The notes beneath the pieces are model-generated. The model was not told where the DNA came from. It made no database searches and saw only the letters and a list, made by a program, of their open reading frames with translations. Shown here in pieces: positions 4,601 to 10,589 of a DNA stretch of 14,078 bases (positions are counted from its first letter, which is position 1; each line of letters opens with the position of its first letter). The translations under genes were made by a program, and so were the position numbers. Source of the stretch: JADFNO01 sp965369945 (GTDB lineage: Bacteria > Planctomycetota > Phycisphaerae > Phycisphaerales > SM1A02); contig CBDUST010000091.1 in NCBI GenBank assembly GCA_965369945.1, positions 1 to 14,078 of the forward strand, given 5' to 3'.

Positions 4601-5389
4601 CTAGGAGGATATCTTCCTAAGTTGGCCGTACCTCAGGCCGAGGCATTTACGGCACATCAATTGTCGTTCGGCGCGGAACAACAAGCCGTAACGATCGAAG
4701 AGGGATGAGCGCTGAGCCATGAGGGATGGCGGCAGGGGTGCGCGGATGACGCGCTGATGCGCACCGAGTTGGTTGATCCACGCTTCGGCCAGGTCGGCGT
4801 CGCGGGCTTCTTCCTTCGTACACATGGGCATGAAGAGTTTGCGGAACTTCTGACTACAGCTCGGGCAGATGAGAAAATGTTGAGCGAGCCGGTCGTGTAA
4901 TCGCCAGCGTTCGATTGCGAGGGCTTGGGACCAGCCTTCCCACAAGCCGAGCATTTTCGTTTGCGGTGCGCCTTTGTTGGGGTTGGGCGCGGGTCGCGGA
5001 TTGTGAATGCGAGTGTGCGTGCGTTGAAGACCCTCACCCCGGCCCTCTCCCAAGGGGAGAGGGGGTAAGAGGCCGCCCTTCATGGCGTTGGATTTCGTTG
5101 TCCGGAGGTCGCCTTGGAGGTGCTGCGGGCGATGGTTGTGTTGACGGCGGGCGAGAAACCGAGCGGAAACACTTATGCCGCTTGCGGCTTCGCGGTAGCC
5201 ATGAACGATGCTCGGATTGCGCGCGCCATGGCGACGCGGCCGAGCAATTGTGGTGAATCGAGCAAACCGCCAGACCTCAGAGGCCCGCAGTTCCGCACAG
5301 GCAGAGCGGTCAATGTGGCCTGAGCGGTTCAACCAGGACGGTTTTGCGTCGAATGTCCGTAGCGGCGGCGGATTGAGAAAAACAGCCAT
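4601..5389 (-). CDS. Zinc-ribbon protein with repeat-derived middle section
   Basis: The 262-aa product has two conserved-looking ends. The N-terminus (PPLRTFDAKPSWLNRSGHID, residues 8-27) and the C-terminus with split cysteine pairs C175/C178 (CPSC, followed by RKLFMP) and C246/C249 (CRKCLGLRYG) match my recollection of a planctomycete family of unknown function whose members end in a CPxC...CRxCxxLxY ribbon. Between them the frame runs through two palindromic repeats: a REP core (encoding YREAASG, about residues 65-71) and the CCCTCTCCC-type hairpin element (encoding LPLGEGRGEG, 111-120). The frame is never broken, so the gene may still be expressed with a lengthened middle; a decaying gene that is open by chance is the alternative. 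Start is the ATG complementary to 5387-5389; no strong ribosome-binding site. No catalytic motif is visible; nucleic-acid binding is only a guess from the ribbon. Confidence 0.6.
   Translation of the reverse strand: MAVFLNPPPLRTFDAKPSWLNRSGHIDRSACAELRASEVWRFARFTTIARPRRHGARNPSIVHGYREAASGISVSARFLARRQHNHRPQHLQGDLRTTKSNAMKGGLLPPLPLGEGRGEGLQRTHTRIHNPRPAPNPNKGAPQTKMLGLWEGWSQALAIERWRLHDRLAQHFLICPSCSQKFRKLFMPMCTKEEARDADLAEAWINQLGAHQRVIRAPLPPSLMAQRSSLFDRYGLLFRAERQLMCRKCLGLRYGQLRKISS
5031..5065. repeat. CCCTCTCCC hairpin repeat inside the zinc-ribbon gene
   Basis: CCCTCTCCC (5043-5051) pairs perfectly over 9 bp with GGGAGAGGG (5055-5063) around AAG, preceded by CCCTCACCCCGG. This repeat type, translated as LPLGEGRGEG, is widespread in bacterial genomes, where it usually lies between genes. 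Here it lies in frame within 4601-5389. Confidence 0.7.
5177..5195 (-). repeat. REP copy inside the zinc-ribbon gene
   Basis: On the minus strand this reads CCGCGAAGCCGCAAGCGGC, the same core as the array by the transposase. It is in the same orientation as the gene and contributes codons for YREAASG. Confidence 0.75.
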
Positions 5390-5434
5390 CTCATAAAGGG
5401 GCGAACGGCTGCGAAAATGCGCGCAGGCGGCGCC

Positions 5435-5457
5435 GCGCGAAGCCGCAAGCGGCGCAG
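5435..5457 (+). repeat. REP copy between the ABM-like gene and the zinc-ribbon gene
   Basis: All 23 bases are identical to 1630-1652 (core GCGAAGCCGCAAGCGGC with flanking GC and GCAG). It sits in the 81-base gap 5390-5470 between two minus-strand genes. Confidence 0.75.
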
Positions 5458-5470
5458 CGGCGGATTGGGA

Positions 5471-5791
5471 TCAGGTGTCGATGGCCTGGAATGTCGCGAA
5501 GTCATCGTGAGATTCTGAGAGTGAATCGAGCTTGAGGAAATCGCAACAATCGCCGAATCGCTCCCAAAGCGCAAGGACGTCGGGATGAGAGTGAGCCTTG
5601 GTAATCGCCTCGTCATCGACCCACTCGGAGATGTGAATGATCACGCCGTCGATTGAGCGCATACCGATCGGTGTGCGATCGGTGACCATGCCGAGTTTGC
5701 GGAGTAGCGGCACGCGATCGTCGATGACCTTGAGCAGATCGTCTTCTTTGCCCGGTTTGGGCTTAAATGCAGCGATACTTATTTGACCCAT
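5471..5791 (-). CDS. Small ABM-like (dimeric alpha/beta barrel) protein
   Basis: The 106-aa product begins MGQISIAAFKPKPGKEDDLL and has the beta-alpha-beta-beta rhythm of the ABM / dimeric alpha-beta barrel fold: first strand about 2-9, helix about 13-30, strands TPIGMRSID and VIIHISEWVDD, then a helix with the family-like stretch VLALWERFGDCCDFLKL. Proteins of this size act as dimers; some are monooxygenases, many have no known reaction, and none is assigned here. The ATG at 5791 has AGGTGG about eight bases upstream; a GTG four codons earlier (5803) is less likely. It is the last gene of the kinase-receiver operon, starting 25 bases after the receiver's stop. Whether it is functionally linked to the signalling pair is an inference from spacing only. 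Confidence 0.75.
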   Translation of the reverse strand: MGQISIAAFKPKPGKEDDLLKVIDDRVPLLRKLGMVTDRTPIGMRSIDGVIIHISEWVDDEAITKAHSHPDVLALWERFGDCCDFLKLDSLSESHDDFATFQAIDT

Positions 5792-5816
5792 GATTTCAGC
5801 CACCTGTTCGGCGCGT

Positions 5817-6230
5817 TCACATCAAGTTGCAGACTGCTGAGGATAGCTCATCTTCGTCGACCGGTTTGAGGAGGCGTGGGTGGGCGCTGAATTCAGCCGG
5901 GACGGCGTCGTCCGCGGAGTGGCCGGTTACGAAGATGAACGGTCGGCCGAGCTCGCGGAGCCTTCGTGCGACCGGCTCGGAAGTCGTCTTATCACCGAGT
6001 GAGATATCAAGGATTGCGGCATCGACCGGCTGTTCGCCAAGCAGGCGAAGCGCTTCGTCAACCGAGGCGGCGGGCCCGACGACGGTGTGGCCTAACTCCC
6101 CCAGCTGACGCGCCAGACCAGCCGCAATGAGATACGAATCTTCAACAACGAGAATATTGAGCGTCCGTTCGGCAACCTGGGTGGAGGCAACCGACGTCCC
6201 GCGTTCGCATGGACTTGTTAGATCGTTCAT
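5817..6230 (-). CDS. Stand-alone response regulator receiver protein
   Basis: The 137-aa product is a single CheY-like receiver domain with no output domain. The acidic pair E30/D31 (VVED), phosphoacceptor D75 (AAILDISL), T102 (FVTGH) and K122 (LLKPV) are all in place. The first 22 residues are a non-conserved extension. ATG at 6230 has GGAG eight bases upstream (CAGGAGTTGCCTT), which supports the start. It follows the kinase stop codon by 25 bases and precedes the ABM-like gene by 25 bases, so the three are almost surely co-transcribed. Sequence style (VVGPAASVDEALRLL, FIFVTGH, LLKP) matches receivers usually paired with HWE/HisKA_2 kinases, so it is the likely phosphate acceptor of the neighbouring kinase. 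With no DNA-binding domain, output must pass by protein interaction or further phosphotransfer. Confidence 0.92.
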   Translation of the reverse strand: MNDLTSPCERGTSVASTQVAERTLNILVVEDSYLIAAGLARQLGELGHTVVGPAASVDEALRLLGEQPVDAAILDISLGDKTTSEPVARRLRELGRPFIFVTGHSADDAVPAEFSAHPRLLKPVDEDELSSAVCNLM

Positions 6231-6255
6231 AAGGCAACTCCTGCCCCCGGAACGA

Positions 6256-8130
6256 TCAGATCGGAATTCTCATCTCACACTGCAAACCGGACGGGTGGAA
6301 CTGAAGCGTCACTTCGCCGCCGAGTTCGTACGTGATGCCCTGTTCGATGAATTTCGTCCCGAAGCCACGGCGTGTCGGCTTGGCGACCTCCGGTCCATCG
6401 CGTTCGATCCATCGGAGCAGGACTTCCCTCTTATCGACCGATGATAGGCTCCACTTGATTTCTACAACACCCACCGGTACTGAGAGGGCGCCGTATTTCG
6501 CAGCGTTTGTGACCAATTCGTGCAGGGCCAGGGAGAATGGAAGCACGCTGGCGACCGGCAGGATGACATCATCACCGCTGATTTCGATCCGTCTGGCGTC
6601 GTTCGCACCATATGGGGAAACGAGTTGATCGATGAGTTGGTGCAGGTTTGCACCTTGCCAACGACGCTGGGCCAGAACCTCATGAACGCAGGCGAGCGAA
6701 GCGATACGTCCGCGGAACAATTCGACAAACGCCGCCGGCGATTCGGCGGTATCGAGTGTCTCATTGCTGATCGCTTGTACGGTCGCCAGCATGTTCTTCA
6801 CGCGGTGATCGAGCTCGTCAATCATCTGTCTTTGGTGTTGCTCGGCATTGGTGCGCTCGGTCACATCGCGAAAGCTCCACACTCGGCCAACACACTGATC
6901 TCCGATTCGCTGTGGTTGCGAATACCGTTCGTAGATGCGGCCATCGATAAAACGTAGCTGGTCGAAGCTTTCGGCCTCCGGACGGTCGTAAAGTTCTCCA
7001 ACCTTGCGCAGGAAGTCCTGCGGATCTTCAAGTTGCTCCAATACATAAGCAATCGCTTGCTCGTCGTCGCCCGATTCCATGATCGAGTCGGGGATGCGCC
7101 ACAGCTCTCGAAATCGACCGTTGGATGCAACAATCTTCCCTACTGAATCCACCACGAGGATGCCGTCGGCAGTCGATTCGAGCGTGGATCGCAGCAGCGA
7201 GAGTGAGTGATCAAGCTGTCGCTCGGCCTGCTTTCTTGCACGATTACTGCGATGAAGCACCAGGATCCATCCCAGTGAAACGAACAGCAGCGATGTGATA
7301 ATTCCAGTGGCGATGAGTGCGAGCCGATTGCGCCATACCCAGCTTGCCGAGGATAACTGTGGCGGCGGCGTTTGATCGATGAGCATTTGTAAACGCCCTG
7401 ATCCGGTGAGTTCATCGAGGCATCGATTCAACATCGAAATCAGCTCGTAATTGCCTTTCCGCGCCGCGAAGCAGGTGTCTTGGGACATGAAACCCGGTGC
7501 GGTCATTTCGATGTCGGTCAGCTTCTGCCTAAGGACGGTATTTGCGCCTCTGGATTGACCGCACACAAAAGCATCGATCTCCTTGCGATTTAGAGCGAGA
7601 AATCCGCGCAGGACGTTCACAAATGGAATGAGTTCAGCGTCCGTTCGCTTTGCCAGCGCGTCGCGCAGAGCGACAAAATCTCGTACACCCACGGTCCGGC
7701 CGCTCAGTGATTCAAGGTCGACAATCTCTTGGCTGTCGATGCGACGGAAGATGGCTAAGGCTTGTTGGCTGTGGGGCTGTGAGAGTTCAAAATTGATCGC
7801 TCGTTGAGGGCTTGGGTTGAGATTTGTGAAGTCGATCGTCCCGCTGTTGAGCACCTTGGCTATCTGGGAGCGCCGTACCGCGACAAACTGAATTCGCACC
7901 ATGGCCAGCCGTTCGATCTCACCGAGCAATAGAGCTGTGAAGTCGTTGGGCTGAACGTCTTCACCTCGGCCGATTACGCCGAACCGTAGAATCGGCTCTT
8001 GCGAGGTTTCTTGTGCGAGCGCTTGTGATGGCACGCACAGACAGAGCAACAAGGCGATCGCGACGGCGACGACCCTACATCCTTGGGGTGTCCGCGGGTG
8101 TGGTTCGACTCGAGGATTCACGGCATTCAT
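6256..8130 (-). CDS. HWE-family sensor histidine kinase with periplasmic solute-binding sensor and PAS domain
   Basis: The 624-aa product has a signal sequence (about 19-40, ending SQALAQ), a periplasmic domain like bacterial extracellular solute-binding family 3 (about 47-252; FGVIGRGEDVQP, GTIDFTNLNPSPQRAINFE, LSGRTVGVRD), a transmembrane segment (about 269-292), a PAS domain (about 311-424; STADGILVVDSVGKIVASN), then the kinase core. The phosphoacceptor is H442 in ELDHRVKNMLATVQAIS. H537/E538 and N542 form the N-box (HELVTNAAKYGAL), W574-x-E576 gives the third HWE hallmark, and RGFGTKF (588-594) is the G-box. These kinases signal from membrane to cytoplasm. The sensor fold suggests a small amino-acid-like or organic ligand, which cannot be named. 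It heads an operon with the receiver gene 25 bases downstream and is divergent from the SDR gene, sharing a 228-base intergenic region. ATG at 8130 lacks a strong ribosome-binding site. Confidence 0.93.
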   Translation of the reverse strand: MNAVNPRVEPHPRTPQGCRVVAVAIALLLCLCVPSQALAQETSQEPILRFGVIGRGEDVQPNDFTALLLGEIERLAMVRIQFVAVRRSQIAKVLNSGTIDFTNLNPSPQRAINFELSQPHSQQALAIFRRIDSQEIVDLESLSGRTVGVRDFVALRDALAKRTDAELIPFVNVLRGFLALNRKEIDAFVCGQSRGANTVLRQKLTDIEMTAPGFMSQDTCFAARKGNYELISMLNRCLDELTGSGRLQMLIDQTPPPQLSSASWVWRNRLALIATGIITSLLFVSLGWILVLHRSNRARKQAERQLDHSLSLLRSTLESTADGILVVDSVGKIVASNGRFRELWRIPDSIMESGDDEQAIAYVLEQLEDPQDFLRKVGELYDRPEAESFDQLRFIDGRIYERYSQPQRIGDQCVGRVWSFRDVTERTNAEQHQRQMIDELDHRVKNMLATVQAISNETLDTAESPAAFVELFRGRIASLACVHEVLAQRRWQGANLHQLIDQLVSPYGANDARRIEISGDDVILPVASVLPFSLALHELVTNAAKYGALSVPVGVVEIKWSLSSVDKREVLLRWIERDGPEVAKPTRRGFGTKFIEQGITYELGGEVTLQFHPSGLQCEMRIPI

Positions 8131-8288
8131 GGCCGGTGTATGACCTTGTCTGCATCTGGTGGTCTGTGCCGGGCTCGATCATGGACCGGTTGCTTCACGG
8201 CGTCCATCGAGGCGGCATTGTGACCGATCGGCGCAGGATCGCAAATCCGCTGCTTCGGTGGAACATTGACCGACATCGTGGATCAAGA

Positions 8289-8318
8289 TTGAATCGCAAC
8301 CGCTCGTCGGTGTATCAT
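8289..8318 (+). promoter_or_regulatory. Putative sigma70-type promoter for the SDR gene
   Basis: TTGAAT (8289-8294) and TATCAT (8313-8318) are separated by 18 bases, close to the TTGACA/TATAAT consensus. Transcription would start near 8325, giving a short leader with the GAGGAG ribosome-binding site (8343-8348) before the ATG at 8359. It lies in the divergent gap 8131-8358; no matching promoter for the kinase was found on the other strand. Confidence 0.45.
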
Positions 8319-8358
8319 CATAGTCCAAATACCGTATCAGATGAGGAGAATGCACGTT

Positions 8359-9180
8359 ATGAAGACCGCTATGCCTTCGGGTCGAATCGCAACACTCGCC
8401 GCTTTCGTGATGCTTGCAGTTATTGTCACGACGGCAACGTTCGCCGCTCGTCCAAGTGTATTGACGACGCAAGTGGTTCCCAGTGAAACCTCGGGCGGGA
8501 GCGAGGGTGCCACCGTCTTGATCACCGGCGCGAACCGTGGTCTGGGGCTGGAGTTTGCTCGTCAATTTCAGGCTGCTGGTTACGAGGTCATCGCCACGGC
8601 TCGAAAGCCTGAGGCAGCCGATGAACTGAACGCTTTGGGGGTGCGTGTCGAGCAGTTGGATGTGGCGGATGCCGAGAGTGTCGCTGAGCTTGCTGAGCGA
8701 CTGGGCGAGATGTCGCTGGATATCCTCATCAACAATGCGGGAATTGGCGGGGCACGCAAGAGCATCGAAGAGGTGGACTTTCAAGCGGTCGAGAGGACCA
8801 TTGCGGTCAATACGCTTGGACCCATGCGTGTTACGCAAGCGCTGATTGGTAATTTGCGATCCGGTGAGCGCAAGATCATCGTCAACATCACGAGCTTGAT
8901 GGGAAGCATCGCGCGCAACACGCGCGGCATTGGGTACGGCTATCGTGAGAGCAAAGCGGCGCTAAACATGTTTACGCGAAGTCTTGCCAATGAGTTGAAA
9001 GATGAGCAATTTCGGTGCATCACGATGAGCCCCGGTTGGGTGAAGACCGACATGGGCGGGCCCAACGCCCGGCTGACGCCGGCCGAGTCGATTGGAGGAA
9101 TGATCTCTGTTATCAACAGCCTGACCGCTGAGGATTCAGGCGAATTCTTCAATCACGATGGTGAGCACCTGCCGTGGTAA
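8359..9180 (+). CDS. Short-chain dehydrogenase/reductase with N-terminal signal or anchor
   Basis: The 273-aa product is a classical SDR preceded by an unusual hydrophobic leader. Residues 1-30 (basic start, then ATLAAFVMLAVIVTTATFAA) look like a signal peptide or membrane anchor, followed by a linker to about 50. The Rossmann part has TGANRGLG (56-63), D101 after the fourth strand, NNAG (125-128), N151, S179 in NITSLMGS, and catalytic Y195-x3-K199 (YRESK). SPGWVKTDMGG (224-234) is typical of SDRs related to C-factor and short carbonyl reductases. All catalytic residues are present, so an NAD(P)H-dependent reductase is expected; the substrate is unknown. Three in-frame ATGs occur (8341, 8350, 8359); the GAGGAG at 8343-8348 is well placed only for 8359. 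Confidence 0.88.
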   Translation: MKTAMPSGRIATLAAFVMLAVIVTTATFAARPSVLTTQVVPSETSGGSEGATVLITGANRGLGLEFARQFQAAGYEVIATARKPEAADELNALGVRVEQLDVADAESVAELAERLGEMSLDILINNAGIGGARKSIEEVDFQAVERTIAVNTLGPMRVTQALIGNLRSGERKIIVNITSLMGSIARNTRGIGYGYRESKAALNMFTRSLANELKDEQFRCITMSPGWVKTDMGGPNARLTPAESIGGMISVINSLTAEDSGEFFNHDGEHLPW

Positions 9181-9187
9181 AGGGTCA

Positions 9188-9226
9188 AACCTTCCAAGAA
9201 GCTGGACCTGAGCGTCCGCGAAGGTT
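9188..9226. terminator. Nested inverted repeat at a convergent gene junction, possible bidirectional terminator
   Basis: Outer stem AACCTTC (9188-9194) with GAAGGTT (9220-9226), inner stem GGAC (9204-9207) with GTCC (9214-9217). It lies in the 58-base gap between the SDR gene and the convergent minus-strand gene, where a shared terminator would be expected. No T-run follows on either strand. Confidence 0.35.
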
Positions 9227-9238
9227 CGGGTACGCGCG

Positions 9239-9574
9239 CTAATTCGCGTCAGGTTGGTCGGCGGTCGTTTGGGCAGATTCGTGCTGCTTAGATTCCCACG
9301 GACGCACCGTGAGTAGGAACGTGACCACAGCGACGGCAAGCGTCAGCAACGCGATGGCGACACGCCAACGTTGGAGGCGGACCTGACGCTCGGCAGCGGC
9401 GGCGGATCGGTCGGCGGCGGCGGTAGGGGAGCCGGGGGCGCCCGATCCTTGCCCGGCTGACGGTGACAGCGGCGCGGCCTTCGACTCGGTTGCAAGTTTG
9501 GCGCGCTTCTTCTGAGCCTTGGCTTGGGCCTTCAGAAGCTTCTTGGCGATCTTCGGGTCCATCGGCTGATCCAT
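9239..9574 (-). CDS. Small lysine-rich protein with C-terminal membrane segment
   Basis: I do not recognise this 111-aa protein. The N-terminal 30 residues are highly basic and probably helical (KIAKKLLKAQAKAQKKRAKL). Residues 31-62 are a Ser/Pro/Ala/Gly-rich linker, a transmembrane helix spans about 70-90 (RVAIALLTLAVAVVTFLL), and a short polar tail follows. By the positive-inside rule, with about nine lysines and arginines before the helix, the N-terminus would face the cytoplasm. Start at the ATG complementary to 9572-9574 is uncertain; a second ATG four codons later is equally possible, and neither has a good ribosome-binding site. Convergent with the SDR gene, and 87 bases downstream of the SEC-C gene on the same strand. 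The defined topology favours a real gene over chance. Confidence 0.6.
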   Translation of the reverse strand: MDQPMDPKIAKKLLKAQAKAQKKRAKLATESKAAPLSPSAGQGSGAPGSPTAAADRSAAAAERQVRLQRWRVAIALLTLAVAVVTFLLTVRPWESKQHESAQTTADQPDAN

Positions 9575-9661
9575 GATGCGTAGCGTAGCACACTGACGGC
9601 GAACCTATCCTGGCGTTTGACGACCAGCGCACGCAGCCGCTATGTCTTTGGTGAAACTGTG

Positions 9662-10483
9662 TTAGTTTTCACCGGTCGGGGGGCCGGAATGCCAGTGGCC
9701 GTGGTTGGGATCGTAGTGTCGATCCGTTGCAGCGTCGTACTGCCACGGCGAAGGATTAGTGACGTTGGGCGGCGCGGGGACTCTGTCACCGGGGGCCGGA
9801 GGTTTGACTGCGCCCCGATCAGTCGGTGGCAAGCCGGAATGCCAGTGGCCGTGGTTGGGATCGAAGTGCCGATCCGTTGCGGTGTCATACTGCCAAGGCT
9901 GCGCAGAAGGGCTATTCGACGGCGCGGGGACTTGGCCGTCGGCAGCCGTAGCTCGCGCGGCGGCGGACGGATCGTTTGGCGGCCGACCGAAGTGCCAATG
10001 GCCGTGGCCGGGATCGTAGTGCCGATCGGTCGCGACGTCGTATTGCCACGGCGTCGGGTTGGTGATGTTGGGCGGCGCGGCGATGCCCGTGCTCGAAGTC
10101 GCGCTCGCTCCGCCGGGTGAGCTAAAGATCGTCGAACTTATTGCAGGCGCCGTAGCGCCGTTACTATCAGAAAGTTGTAATGGGCCGTTTGCCGCACCGG
10201 CTCCGACAGGCGGACGACCATCGTGCCAGTGCGCGTGGGATGGATCCCAATATTTGTTCGTGATCGGGTTGTATTGATACGGCGCGGGTGTTGCACCGAC
10301 GTTGGTGATCGGTACTTCGTCTGACGGCACGGTGAAGGCGATCACTGTGATCGCGCCGCCAAGAAGGATAATGAAGGACCACGTCACGATCGCGCGTAGA
10401 TTGATCTTGGCCTTGGGATTATCGCCGCAACAGCGGGCTTGCGGCTTGCCGCTGCCGCAGGGGCAAAGCGTAGTGCGCTTCAT
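9662..10483 (-). CDS. SEC-C motif membrane protein with four DP-H-HWH repeats
   Basis: The 273-aa product starts with a SEC-C zinc motif (C7, C9, C18, C19 in CPCGSGKPQARCCGD), the small metal-binding module first known from the SecA C-terminus. A transmembrane helix spans about 31-51. The remainder, probably outside the cytoplasmic membrane, holds four copies of a 26-residue repeat at about 67-92, 144-169, 195-220 and 245-270, with pattern P-W-Q-Y-D-x2-T-D-R-H-Y-D-P-x-H-G-H-W-H-x-G-x-P-P, joined by Pro/Ala/Ser-rich linkers. Repeat 1 is the most diverged (YNPITNKYWDPSHAHWH). Each repeat offers three or four histidines, suggesting metal or ligand binding. Start at 10483 has AGGAG five bases upstream. 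An inverted repeat (9651-9672) overlaps the stop codon. Function unknown; the repeat DNA itself (three near-identical stretches of about 65 bases) indicates recent internal duplication. Confidence 0.82.
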   Translation of the reverse strand: MKRTTLCPCGSGKPQARCCGDNPKAKINLRAIVTWSFIILLGGAITVIAFTVPSDEVPITNVGATPAPYQYNPITNKYWDPSHAHWHDGRPPVGAGAANGPLQLSDSNGATAPAISSTIFSSPGGASATSSTGIAAPPNITNPTPWQYDVATDRHYDPGHGHWHFGRPPNDPSAAARATAADGQVPAPSNSPSAQPWQYDTATDRHFDPNHGHWHSGLPPTDRGAVKPPAPGDRVPAPPNVTNPSPWQYDAATDRHYDPNHGHWHSGPPTGEN

Positions 10484-10589
10484 GGCGTCTCCTGGGTGGT
10501 GGAACGTGCAGCAATTGGCGGCCTAGCTTGAGGCGAGGGAATGATAGACCTTGGCGAGGCGAAGGCGAGCGGACTGATGGGCGTCGCTG

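Noticed and set aside
10435..10456. REP-like bases at the start of the SEC-C gene
   Set aside because: Resemblance is partial and is explained by codons of the conserved CGSGKPQARCC motif.
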